From NCBI GenBank assembly GCA_030549175.1, contig JAUKUA010000007.1, forward strand, positions 930,001-994,000: 64,000 nt of DNA, given 5' to 3'. Made by a program: the position numbers and the translations under genes. The stretch comes from Lasiosphaeris hirsuta. Its lineage: Eukaryota > Ascomycota > Sordariomycetes > Sordariales > Lasiosphaeriaceae. The notes under the pieces are model-generated. The model ran no database searches, was not told where the DNA came from, and was given only the letters and a program-made list of their open reading frames with translations. Positions 11,893-23,000 of this stretch are shown piece by piece (the first letter of the stretch is position 1; each line of letters begins with the position of its first letter).

Positions 11893-12529
11893 GACCCAGT
11901 GGCGTTGTCTTTAGTCTGCCTTTGGATCAGAGAGGTCGATGTGGAATTGAAATCAGGGGACCTTCTCATATGCACCAAGTGTGAAGGTGAGCCAATGTCG
12001 GGTTCGAGGTTTCATCGAGACACGTTGGACGCGGATAAATTGTAGCATTGCTTGGCTGTTGCTAGATTTCTTCCACGCAGCCACGGAGCCATCACTCCGT
12101 TTGTGGGGACTTGGTTGCTTGCCATTTCCGAAAGAGTCGATTTGGCACGGATGCAAGCGTTTCGCATTAGAAACATGGTTAGAAAACATTCGTGGTGCAG
12201 CTGATTGAAGCTGAAGTGACTTGTGGAGAGCTGCATTCGACGCGCCTTGAACAAACCGATTATCGAGGCGTGTTGTGTGGTATGGATATGCCGCTTGACC
12301 AAGCAAGTCCTGCCGTAAGAAGACCCCCCGATGCGAGCCCAAGCCACAGAGATGGATGAAATGCATATCGCCCAAGCCACAAGCTGTCACCCCTTAGAGC
12401 GCCACAGTGCGGGGTGTTGGGGTACCCCGCTGAAAAGTTGACAAAATTTTGGGTGCTCTGAAATTTGCGACCAAGACGGCCCGCAGCAGCCCACCGTCCC
12501 AACACCTCGTTCCACGATAAATCGCCAAA
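11893..12529. other. Divergent promoter region
   Basis: 637 bases between the minus-strand glycosyltransferase-like gene and plus-strand rrb1. Open frames here are low-complexity overlaps without family signals. It probably holds both promoters. Confidence 0.5.
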
Positions 12530-14108
12530 ATGTCGAAGCGAACCGCAGATGAAGACGCTGTCGCCGGCCCCCTCAAGGGCGGCGACCGGCCCGACGCCAT
12601 GGATATCGACGAAAAACCGAACGACATGGGTGACTTCGAGGACGAGTTTGAGGACGAGTTTGAGAGCGAAGACGAGGTTCTCGAGACTGGTGTCGATGGA
12701 CGGCCCGATGCCGAGCGGGAGGCGGATGAAGCAGGTGAGCAAGAATAAAACCGTGAAAAAAAAAAAAAAATACTACACGGAACCGAACCTTGCTGACTCC
12801 TAGTCTTTGATTGTAGCCATGAATGTCGACGGTACCACTGGCGGGCCAGCCACCTTCATCGTCGGCCGCACAAAGCTCGACCCCGGCCAGACCCTTGCGC
12901 CCGACCCGACCACCTACCGAATGCTGCACAACCTGAGCACCCCGTGGCCATGCCTCTCGTTCGATATTGTGCGCGACAGCCTGGGCGACAACCGGAGCGT
13001 CTACCCCGCCACCATGTACACAGTGGCTGGCACACAAGCCGACAGCAGGAAGGCCGGCGACAACGCCTTGATGGTCATGAAGTTCAGCGGTCTCAGCAAG
13101 ATGGACGGAGAGGAAGGCGAGGATTCTGAGGACGAAGACGACGACGATGAGGACGCCGATCCCATCCTCGAATCCAAGTCCATCCCCCTCAACTCCACCG
13201 CAAACAGGATACGCACACACCAGAGCAGGTCGTCGCAAGACCCTTCGCGTCTGTCAACCACCATCACTGCCACCATGACCGAGTCGAGCGCCGTCCTAAT
13301 CCACGACATCACACCCCACCTCGCGTCTTTCGACACCCCGGGCACCCTCATCACAGCCCAGCAGAACAAGCCGCTCTCCACGATTCGCGCACACAGGTCA
13401 GAGGGTTATGCCCTCGACTGGTCGCCCCTCCACCCCGCCGGCAAGCTGCTGACGGGCGACAACGACGGCCTTATCTACCAAACGACGCGCAGCGACGGCG
13501 GCGGCTTCGTCACCGACACGCGCCCCTTCCAGGGACATGCAGGCAGCGTCGAGGAGATCCAATGGAGTCCCTCGGAGACTTCTGTCTTCGCCTCGGCCTC
13601 CAGCGACGGCACCATCCGCGTGTGGGACGTGCGCAGCAAGAGCCGGAAGGCGGCGCTCACGATGCAGGTCAGCAACACCGACGTCAACGTCATGTCGTGG
13701 TCCAAGCAGACGACGCACCTGTTGGCGTCGGGCGCCGACGACGGCGTGTGGGCCGTGTGGGATCTGCGGCAGTGGAAGCCGAGCAGCAGCTCGGCGCCCG
13801 ACAAGCCGACCCCGATTGCGAGCTTCGATTACCACAAGGAGCAGATCACGAGCGTCGAGTGGCACCCGACCGACGACAGCATCGTCGCCGTGGCGGCGGG
13901 CGATAACACCGTCACGCTGTGGGATTTGGCTGTCGAGCTGGACGACGAGGAGAGCAAGGACACGGCGGGCGTGCAAGACGTGCCGCCGCAGCTGCTGTTT
14001 GTGCATTATCAGAAGTTGGCAAAGGAGCTGCATTGGCACCCGCAAATACCCGGCGCGCTGGTGGCCACCGGAGAGGAGTTTAGCGTCTTCCGGACAATTA
14101 GCGTATAG
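12530..14108 (+). CDS. rrb1: Ribosome assembly protein Rrb1 (GRWD1 homologue), WD40
   Basis: A nucleolar chaperone that binds ribosomal protein L3 (uL3) and is needed for 60S assembly. Exons 12530-12734 and 12817-14108 join in phase (donor gtgagc, acceptor attgtag) to give 498 aa. The N-terminus is very acidic (DFEDEFEDEFESEDEVLETG). A CAF1C/RBBP4-type N-terminal segment follows, then WD repeats: GYALDWSPLHPAGKLLTGDN, a GHAGSVEEIQWSP...RVWDVR repeat, a VMSWSKQTTHLLASGADDG repeat, and a TSVEWHPTDDS...VTLWDLA repeat. The C-terminus is diagnostic: LLFVHYQKLAKELHWHPQ, ending VFRTISV, almost as in human GRWD1. The exon 2 acidic run (EEGEDSEDEDDDDEDAD) is also typical. The intron holds a 14-A run. 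Conserved single-copy housekeeping gene. Confidence 0.95.
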
Positions 14109-14536
14109 GTGGGGGATGTTGCCCTGGGGAGGGTGCCAGTGATCCTGGCTGCCGCTTCGGGGTCATGTTGTCGGCCAATTGACATGTCAAAGTAAAAGAA
14201 CCCGTCCTGCCAGTGTCCTATTTGCTTCCGTGAAATGTCTTGACTCGGCTCGGCGACTGTTTCAAATCACGTCATTTTCCATGGGCTGAACGAGCACGGC
14301 AATGTAGGCCGCATACCGCGCTTCGTCCCGAGGCCGGGATGTATGGACGTTGTGAAATGGTGGTGGGCTGATTCGCGCCATGAGGAATTGCTGGTAAGAG
14401 GTTGTCAATGTTTGGAGTTGATTCCCGGGGTGTGGGTATCCAACTCCAAACTCAAATATCAATCAAATAAATAAAAAAAGGAAGAAAGGATGGCAGCTGA
14501 AGAAGATGTGGTGGGGTGGCAAAGATAAAAAGAAGC
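14109..14536. other. Intergenic, 3' end of rrb1
   Basis: No gene seen. It holds the 3' UTR of rrb1 and an A-rich stretch downstream of the convergent tRNA gene. Confidence 0.45.
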
Positions 14537-14620
14537 TCTCCCGCCGGGAATTGAACCCGGGTCCCGAGCGAAATCCTGTTGGATGACAAGCTCATATACT
14601 GACCACTATACTACGGAAGA
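14537..14620 (-). tRNA. tRNA-Asp (GUC) with a 13-nt intron
   Basis: Read on the minus strand, the acceptor stem TCTTCCG pairs with CGGGAGA at the 3' end (one G-U). The D arm contains TAGTATAGTGGTCAGTAT (A box), and the T arm is CCGGG-TTCAATT-CCCGG (B box GGTTCAATTCC). The anticodon stem TGAGC/GCTCG encloses a loop TTGTCA...C with anticodon GTC. A 13-base insert (TCCAACAGGATTT) lies one base after the anticodon, the canonical position of nuclear tRNA introns. The spliced length is about 71 nt. CCA is not encoded, as expected in a nuclear gene. Confidence 0.9.
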
Positions 14621-15218
14621 CTTGCTAGTGTGTGTCACTAGCTGTAGTGCTGGTTGCTTGGAAATTGCCTCCGCTATGGGGGTTTATAGAGGCTGCGCCT
14701 TGGTTGGGTATGGTAGGCAGCCCCTGAATTTAGCCCCTGAAATTCACGACACTTGCAAAATCTTTGCCCGAGATGCAACAATGAAGCTTTCTAAAAAGAA
14801 AAAGAAGCAAAAGAGAGAGAAAACATAAAGGCTGCGACTATTTTATTATTGCATCAATGTCGTCGCATCTCATAGTTATTTCCAGCCCTTTGCTTTGCTG
14901 TCATTCCAATCGGCTGCCTTGGGCAACAATTATGTCGAGCATCTCGATAACAACACAACAGTATCAGTGAGGCGAGAGAAGAGTGATCAATGATACGACA
15001 AAATCGCATGCATAGCATTTTTTTCAAGCTTATATCCAAATAAAACCACCATCTCCAGGATCAATAGCATCACCGCGAGACTTGCCACCCTTCTCTAAAT
15101 CCAACTCCTCTCAACCACTCCCAATCCAACCCCATCCCTCCTCCCCCACATCCAAAACCCCACCCGACCAAAGCGCCAGCCAAAGAGCACGGCATTTCAC
15201 CAGCCGCGCCCCCAGCCC
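14621..15218. other. Intergenic between tRNA-Asp and the ZIP gene
   Basis: No gene seen. The AT-rich portion 14760-15060 is likely the 3' flank of the ZIP transporter on the minus strand. Confidence 0.45.
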
Positions 15219-17097
15219 TCAAGCCCAGGCGCCCACCAAACTCATGAGCACAGCACCCAGCAGCACCAGGCAGCACGCGGCGACGCGCTTCCGGCCCCGC
15301 ATGACGACCCAGCTGTGGTCGCTGAGGAAGTCCTCGGCCAGCAGCTCGATCAGCGAGGCAAAGACGAGCAGGCCCGACGACACGGCGTTCATGGTGCCGA
15401 CGAGCACGAGGCCGAACTCCGAGTTGGGGTCGTACAGGGTGTGCGTGGCCAGGCCGATGGCTTGGCCGATGGGGGTTCTAAAGGGGGAGGATTTGTGAGT
15501 TTGGGACGGAGAAAAGGGGGGAGAGAGAAGGGGGGGAGGGGGACGTACGTGCATCCGTAGGCTAGCACCATTAGGTATGGCTGCCAGCTCTTGTCGGGCC
15601 AGTCGATCGCGGCGATGCGGGCGCCGAGGGCCAGGCCTTCGAAGCTTTCTTGGCGGGGGTTAGAGGCGGTAGGTGGGGTTTGTTCGAAGGGGGGAAGGGG
15701 GAATGACTCACGGTGGAAGGCGATGGCGATGAGGAGCACGATGAAATCACCGCCGACGGCAATGCTCAGGGCCATGCCGATGAACACGCTGTGGAACAGA
15801 ATGCCGACTTCTAGTAGCATGCACTGGAGGATGGCCTTCTTGTGCTGCTGCTCCGGGGTGAGGATGTGGCCGTGGGATCCCTCCTCGACCGCTTCTTCCA
15901 AAGACTGCCGCGAGGGCACGTCCACCTCACGCACCGGGGCGGGCTCGATGCTCCCCCGATCCGGCCGGCTCGAAGATCGCGTGATAGACGCAACCACATC
16001 CGCGTGGCCACAGTGCCCGATGGCGGAATGCCCGACGGAAACCTGGTCCTTCCCGGCGTCGGTGCCACCCCCGCGGCCATTCCTGGTGCGGGGGGTGAAC
16101 TGGCGCGCAGGGCTGAAGATCATCTCGATAACCGAGACAAAGAAGATGCCGAAGAGGGCGATGGCCCCCGGCATGGCCGGGTAGTCGGTGTTCCAGAAGC
16201 TCGAGAGGCACGGGTTCCCCAGCGAGATGAAGGCCGTCGGCAGCAGGTGGACAAAGGCGGTGGCCAGCAGCACGCCGGTGCCGAAGTGGCGGACGCCGAA
16301 AAAGAAGACCTTGGGGATGCGGATGATGGGGAACCGGGCCGCGAGCAGAGGGAGGGCGCAGGCGAAGCTCGAGACGCCGAGGATGATGAGCAGGGCGCCG
16401 ACGTGGAGCGGGGTGTTGTAGGCACCGGCGCTCCCGGTCTGGGTGATGCATCGGTCCTGGCGTTTGAGGAGACGGTGGGCGATGGTGCTCTCGGCTGCGA
16501 TGGAGGTCAGTGCTGGAGGGGGGCAGAGGGGCCGGCGGTGAGGAGAGAGGACAGGTAAGCTGACCTTGGCCCGCGCCCTGGACGGCCAGCTCGGCAGCAA
16601 CACCAGCGGAAGCAGAAGAGAACGACAGAGGGGACCTGAAGGCGCTCCGAACAAAAGAAATCACGGTCGACACCACGACGACCGACACCATCCACCCAAT
16701 CCAGCCCCACGGCTGGCTGGGGTGGGACGAGCGGGCTTGGCCTTCACCACCAAGCGCAGCCCGGGACGCAACGAACGGCACTGTCGTGTCACCACCGTCA
16801 GCATGTGAAATCTCTGCTCTTTCCCGAGTGCGGACGCCTACAGAAATGGCCGTTCGCTGCGGGAACGGGAAACAGACGGCGCCGGGGATCCAGCCACGAC
16901 ACGCCGCCCCTCTCGCCCAATTGCTTCTCGTCGAGCAGGCCAAAGGCCCCCGATCCCGCACAGCGGCTGCGCTGCACGCGGGCATTGGCGATGCCATTCA
17001 TGTCCTGGCAGGTCGTGAGGTCCGAGGCTAGCGACGGCGGGTTCTGGTTCCAGGTTGGATGGTCAAAGTCATCGTCGGTCCAGGAGGGGCGGTTCAT
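15219..17097 (-). CDS. ZIP-family zinc/iron transporter
   Basis: Five exons on the minus strand: 17097-16842, 16780-16565, 16512-15712, 15648-15549 and 15477-15219. All phases close, giving 543 aa; introns are 52-71 nt with CTGAC/CTAAC branch sites. The long N-terminal extension (MNRPSWTDDDFDHPTWNQNP) is typical of Pezizomycotina ZIP proteins. TM segments begin at AYNTPLHVGALLIILGVSSF, followed by HFGTGVLLATAFVHLLPTAF (TM with the conserved H-L-L-P). A variable histidine-containing cytosolic loop follows (GHSAIGHCGHAD), then TM4 HSVFIGMALSIAVG and TM5 AIAFHQSFEGLALGARI. The two metal-site helices keep HSxFIGxxLG-type and H-Q-x-F-E-G residues. The HQ in TM5 is created by the splice at 15712/15648, which confirms that exon boundary. 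Confidence 0.9.
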
Positions 17098-17724
17098 TTT
17101 TGTCTTTTCTGTCGGTGCGAGCCGTGTTTATTTTACTTTTTAGGGGGGGAGGGGGGCTCGATATGACGAAAGGGCGTACTGGCGGTTGATGATTGGGGTC
17201 GCTTTTGGCGGGGGACGGCGGGGGGTTTGGGGTGGGTTGTGGAGGGGCGGGCCATTTAAGGTTGCGAGTCTGGACCACAGCCCACGGGCATGCATGGCTG
17301 CCGCGGGCTGGAGGCGGGGAGGTTAGCCGACAAGGCCCTGAAACTTCCGGCAGCGCCCTCCGTCTGCCTGGGACCTAAGCAGGTCCCGAGGTCTTCCAGC
17401 CCCTGAAGACAGCGCCTCCCCATGCTCAGCAGGCTTTGCCAAAGCCCTTGGCAGCGTCCAAGTGGCTGCACGATGCTGCTGATCCCGACACTTGTATCTT
17501 GGCGACCGTCATTCCATCCTGGCTTCTGTCCAATGGCACTGACCGCTTTTCCAATCTGACAAACAGAATCCCGACAGAATACCGTTGGACACATCACGTG
17601 CATGCTTCTGTTTTAGAGAGAGACATCAGGGATGGTTGCGCCATTGCCGAGGTCGTTTTGTCTCTGCTGTCAAACCGTCCAACAAAAATGATGCCCTGAG
17701 CGTGTTGAGCCGTGATCCCTCCGC

Positions 17725-17760
<36 letters not shown>

Positions 17761-18679
17761 TGTCGCTCGCCTCTCTCGCCTGCCGTATTTCAGCGAGTTC
17801 AGCTTCGATTTTGTAATCGTGGCTACTCAAACACAAATGCAACGAGAGTCGCAGGCCTTCATAACAAGGCCTAGCGACGAGGGACCGGCCTGAGTTGAGT
17901 TCGGGCGGTTGAGTTAGATATCGCCCGAATATTGACCCGGCACTTTATTGGGTCCTCCGTGGAGGCAAAGCTGGGAGAATGGTGGCATAATTGGAGAGTG
18001 ATCGTAAAAATGATGAACTTTCTGTGATTTCAGCGATATACCAAGTAAACCGGTGTTGTTGCCTACGGATTTAGGATGCGGGAAGATGATAGCTATCTGT
18101 GGGCAATTGGCTGGCAAGCTCGGAGGATTATCAATCGTCGGGGTCTGAGCGGAATGGAACCGCGCCCGGATTTACGTCTCGTTAGGTCGGAGATACATCT
18201 TAGCTCGGTTATTTTTATGACGGCTCAACTACGCTTCGCCGGGAATATCGCAATCGCAATTCCCCATCTCTGTTACACAGTAGAAGGACTAGGGGGCCCG
18301 GTAATAGCATATCCTCGCTTTCCCGCTCCTGCCAAAGAAAAGTCTCCGGGCCCAGGGGGCTTTGTCGCTGACAAAAACGCCCGGAGCTATGGCCAACATC
18401 TCCATTCAGCCCCTTTGTAATCCATCCAGCCGTCGTCGATAGCAAAAACATCTCCAGTGAGCAGCAGTATCCACAAAATCCAAGACATCAACAATAGACT
18501 ATATATACCGTCGTGCTGGACCTTTCCAGTTGTTGAAATATCCTTACCATTCGCAGCATCACCCACATCCTCCCATCTCATCCACTTTCGACTCGACTTA
18601 CACATCAATACCACCACCACTTACCCACTATCCCACCCAGGCACTTAAACACCCACGATCCAGCACTCCCACCCCCATC
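17098..18679. other. Divergent intergenic region with a 30-A run
   Basis: About 1.6 kb between the divergent ZIP and SDR genes, with no family signature in any frame. It contains a homopolymer of about 30 A (17727-17756) and TATA-like tatatatac near 18500, well placed for the SDR gene. It probably holds both promoters. Confidence 0.5.
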
Positions 18680-19530
18680 ATGTCCCCCACCACCGTCTTC
18701 ATCTCGGGTGCCAACCGCGGCATCGGCCGCGGCATCGCCGAGATCTATCTGGCTCGCCCCAACCACACCGTCATCGCCGGCGCCCGCGACCCCAACCACT
18801 CGAGCGCGCAGAGCCTCAAGACACTCCCCGTCGGCGAGGGCAGCAAGCTGATCGTGGTCAAGCTCGAGAGCGCATCAGACACGGACGCCGCCGAGGCCAT
18901 CAAGACGATCCAGGCGGCGGGGATCGACCACCTGGACATCGTCATCGCCAACGCGGGCATCGCGGGCGGGCACGGGCCGGTGCACGAGATTGACCTGGCG
19001 TGGATCCGCGAGGCGTTCGAGGTGAACACGCTGGGCAAGCTGAAGCTGTACCAGGCGGCCTACCCGCTCCTCCGGGCCACCGGCAGCGGGGCCAAGTTCG
19101 TGGCCATCTCGACGCTGGCCGCCACCACGACCGACGTCGAGAAGACGGCCGCGTTCCCGATCGGCGCCTACGGCGCTACCAAGGCTGCCCTCAACCATCT
19201 CGTTCGCAAGGCGCACTATGATAATGAGTGGCTCACTTCGTTCGCCATCCACCCCGGCATGGTCCAGACCGACATGGGCAACGCGGGTGCTAGGGCTTTT
19301 GGCATGGACCCCACAGAGATCGCCGAGCCCGTGGATGTGAGCTGCAGGGGAGTTGTCAAAGTTGTGAGTGTTTTTTTCTTCTTCTTCTTCTTCTTCTTTC
19401 TTCGGCTCCTATATTACCTACAGTCTGTGTTTGCTAACGTTTGGCCTTGCAGATCGACGAGGCTTCGCGCGACGGCATCGCGGGCACCCACGGGTTCCTC
19501 AGCTACGACGGCACCACCATCCCTTGGTGA
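18680..19530 (+). CDS. Short-chain dehydrogenase/reductase, norsolorinic-acid-ketoreductase-like
   Basis: NAD(P)H-dependent oxidoreductase of 253 aa. ATG 18680 follows a CA-rich leader. Exons 18680-19363 and 19453-19530 join in phase 0 (gtgagt...ttgcag). Motifs: cofactor-binding ISGANRGIGRG (TGxxxGxG type), NAG at IVIANAGIA, catalytic Ser in ISTLAA, and the YxxxK motif in GAYGATKAALNHL. After that comes HPGMVQTDMG. The last exon closes with THGFLSYDGTTIPW, typical of fungal nor-1/AflD-like SDRs. The similarity is to the subfamily; no polyketide cluster is present, so no secondary-metabolite role should be assumed. The single intron is rich in TTC repeats. A retrotransposon is inserted only about 115 bases past the stop, so its polyadenylation could be affected. 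Confidence 0.88.
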
Positions 19531-19648
19531 ATTACCAGGGATCGTGTTTAGGTTTGGAGGGCCGTATGACAGCGTGCTTGTAGCGATAGTTGGAAGGGGC
19601 CGGGTTCGGGGAGTTGTAATTTCGATCTAGTGGAAGGAGATGGAATGC

Positions 19649-19887
19649 TGTCACACGAATCCAAGCCTCCATACCAGCGAATAGCGTCCATACCAGCGAT
19701 CGGTCCGATCGCTGGTATTCTATTGAAACTACTGCGTGGATCAATTCCAGGCCTGGAATGGCCACAACAACGGACCCCATTGTACGCAGTATTTAGAGCA
19801 GTTGGAAGCCTTCGGCTTCCAACGATCGAAGAAGAAATCAACACTCGTTTTTCCATGTTTGAGCCCTCGATACCACTACGTGCAACA
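19649..19887 (+). repeat. 5' LTR, 239 bp
   Basis: Begins TGTCAC and ends CAACA. It contains three perfect palindromes: 19690-19718 (13-bp arms around GTC), 19744-19759 (16 bp, no loop) and 19802-19822 (9-bp arms around TTC). It matches the 3' LTR base for base as far as read by eye, leaving aside the 170-bp duplication there. Confidence 0.93.
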
Positions 19888-19902
19888 GTTATGAGCCCGG
19901 GG
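19888..19902 (+). other. Primer-binding site matching the initiator tRNA-Met anticodon half
   Basis: The sequence immediately after the 5' LTR, GTTATGAGCCCGG, is the complement of CCGGGCTCATAAC. That is the anticodon stem-loop 5' half expected of fungal tRNA-iMet (anticodon CAT inside CTCATAA). Copia-type elements are known to prime from such a half-tRNA rather than from the 3' CCA end. Confidence 0.7.
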
Positions 19903-20059
19903 CTCTGATTGAAGCCATTCAGAGCTGTATCTTCCGTTGTTCCAACCACCAACCTCACACGTATCGAACCGCTCTTCAAAACCAACGCTCCCCACGATCC
20001 CGAGCCTTCCAACAGAGCCTTCCAACAGTGAAGCCATCACGAAGACTCCGATCGGAGCC

Positions 20060-23000
20060 ATGAGCCAGAAAACCACCGAAACCAAGGCCATCGAGGCCTT
20101 CTTCCGCGAACGCAACGATTGGCCTCGGTGGCAGAAAGCCCTCAAATGGGTGCTCACCACACACAACGTACTCCATCACGTCAATTTCGAAGACCTCACC
20201 GTCGCCGGCCAGCCAACGCTCACCAGCGCTCCCAAGCCTCCGAATCCCTTCTATTTCCTCGATGCCTCCAAACAAGCCAAACTCCCGGCGCTCCACGACG
20301 ACGACAACGAACCTCTCGAGCGTACAACCTGTACAGAAGAAGAGTTCACCAAGGTTAGCGGCGCCACTGAGAAAACCACGTACGAGGCATCACTGAATCG
20401 ATACGACAAGCGGATTCAAGCCTGGGAGAAAGAGAGGGATCGCGTCAACGAAGTCAAGAGATGGATACACAGCCACGTTGATAATTCGGTGATCAACACG
20501 GTGGAAGCCTCACTAACGCTCCACGCCCTCATCGCCGAATTACACTCCTACGCCGCCGTCGACACGCAGTTCGAAAAGGACCAAGCTATCGACGAGTACA
20601 ACAAGACTCTAGCTCTCGCAGGCCGATCAATTGGAGCCCAGGCCTGGCTCAGAGCGTGGATTGAAGCCAGAAACAACGTACAACAAGTCGCCCCAGAAGA
20701 AATCGCCGGAATCCGAGGAATTCGCCGCTTTCTCAACGCCGCTCAACACTACAACGCTCCGTTCGTCAACCTCCAGCGCCTACAAGCCGAGCAACAGAAC
20801 TACAAAGGCCTGCCTCCCGACTCTCTCGTATCCTACGGCGAAGTCTTCAAGGCTACACTCGAGGCGGAAGGAAAAACCGTTGGCGCAACGCTTGGAGGAC
20901 GGAACGAAAGAGGAGAGTCAAAGCCCTGCGTTTGCGGTTTGAAGGGCCACGACCCTGTGGATTGCTTCGCCGCCAGGATCATCGTTCTTGGAGAAAAGCA
21001 TGAAAAGAAGGTCAAGAACGAACGACTGGAGGCTACAAAGAAGGCCCTAGGGACTCCGAAGTGGAAATGGCTAGTCGAAAAGCTCAAGAAGGCTTCTACA
21101 AACAATACAGCCTCTAATACAGCCTCTACAGCCAAAGCCCGCTTTCCAGAACAAACTGCTCTCGCCGCAGTGGTAATGGCTGATAATCCTCGAACCCACA
21201 GCGTTTCCGCCACGCACACTCGCCGCCATCGCTTTGCCGACTCCACGATTTGGGACAACGGAGCTAATACCCACGTTGTCAATTCAGAGGACCTTCTACT
21301 CCCTGGATCTATCACGAAGGCTGACTACGACGACTGGGTCTGTGTGGGCGATAGCACCTTGAACGTTCTATCTCGGGGTGTGAGGGTTATGAGGAAGATC
21401 TGTAACGGCCCTGATGGAAAGAAGACTCTGGACCTTACGTTGAAAAACGTCGCCTTTATTCCCAATTTCCACGTCAACATCATCTCTGCCAACCTGATGA
21501 AGAAAGCCAACCTCTGGCTTCGTGGATACGACGATACAATCCAGTGGGGGCCTCCAGAAGACTCAACAACGATGGTCGACCTCATCCTCCGCGAAGACCT
21601 CAATTTCGTTGAGTACTGCCCTGCTAGTCGAGGCCTCTATTCCAGTAACGCTTGTACGGTCGCTTTCCCACAAAACACAGTCAACGCCACTATCCGCAGG
21701 GTGCTCCACGGCCAACGCCGCTCCGAACAAGCCATCAAAGAAAGAGAGGTATCACCAGAGCTCTGGCACCTCCGCGCCGGCCACCTCTCCTCGGAAGCAA
21801 TGGACCACCTGGTGCGTAACTTCAAGGGCGTACGGCTCGCAACAACAAGCCTGAAAGACTGCCAGTCTTGTAGGGTAGCAAAGGCGAAAAACGTGGTATC
21901 GCGAAGAGCGCCAGAGACTCGTTCCCAACAGCCGTTCTACCGTATCTCCATCGACTTCTTTATGTAACCTCGTGGCTACAACGACGACCGCTACCTTCTC
22001 CCCATTCTGGAGGAATATAGCAGTATGATCTACGGCCTCACAATGAAACGAAAGTCTGATGGGCCACCGTTGATGATCCGGTTTATAGGCTGGGTGCGTA
22101 CGTAATTCGGCCTCTCTGTTTGCAAGATCAGGATGGATAACGACTTAACCTTTCTTTCTAACTGGACCCACGAACAACGCTCTCATTTCGAGAACTGGGC
22201 TTCTAACGAAGGAATCGATATAGAGACTTCACCAGTGGCTACACCAGAGCCAAACGGAGCGGCAGAGAGGGTCGGAGGCGTAATCAAGGCTAAGGCCTGC
22301 GCAATGCTCATCGCCGCCAACCTACCGGAGGACCTGTGGGTTGAAAGCAACCACGCCGCAATCTATCTCCTCAACCGAAGCCCTACTCAATTGAACAACT
22401 GGATCAGCCTACTGGAGGTCTTCTTGGCCTGGTTCAGAGCCTACTACCGCTAGTACGAGCCAACGCGCCTTGTACGGCTTAAGCAAGACCTACGGCCTAA
22501 CTGGAGCAACCTCCACGCTTATGGTTGCCGAGCCTACCCTCTGGAAACGCCGCTTAAAGAGAAAAGGATGAAGATTCACTACAACAATCACGCCAGGGCA
22601 CACGTTGGCTATCTGGTAGGATATACAGCCTCAAATATCTACCGAATCTGGGTGCCAGCCTTGCAAAGAGTCATCAACTTTCGTGATGTTACTTTTGACG
22701 AAACGGTTTTCTTCGATCTATCAGAGGAACAGAGCATTAGCCTTCCAGTGGCAACGTATGAAGGAATGGCGGAATCGCTATCGCTGCCAGATGCTCACGT
22801 CTTTGGGGATACGACCTCTTTGTTCGGAAATAACGAAGTTATCCTCGATAGTATCACCGTTGCTACCACTCCGCCAGAGCCGGAACCAGAGCCAGAAGCA
22901 GAGCCTTCAGTCCGCTAGAACTCGGGGGTGGGGACTATCACGGCAACAGAAGGACTTCTAACGCCTGAAGGCACACCTGAGCCAACCACATATAACAAAA

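Noticed and set aside
11953..12390. 145-aa minus-strand frame between the glycosyltransferase and rrb1
   Set aside because: No domain, no start context, and it lies in a divergent promoter region.
13398..14045. 215-aa minus-strand frame across rrb1
   Set aside because: Arg/Val-rich composition typical of a shadow frame over a GC-rich conserved gene.
16150..16836. Long open frames antisense to, or in other frames of, the ZIP gene (for example 15842-16558 plus)
   Set aside because: They arise from GC-rich codon structure of the true gene; no motifs or splice logic.
18680..19530. Aflatoxin-type polyketide cluster based on the nor-1-like SDR
   Set aside because: No polyketide synthase, P450 or cluster regulator anywhere in the window.
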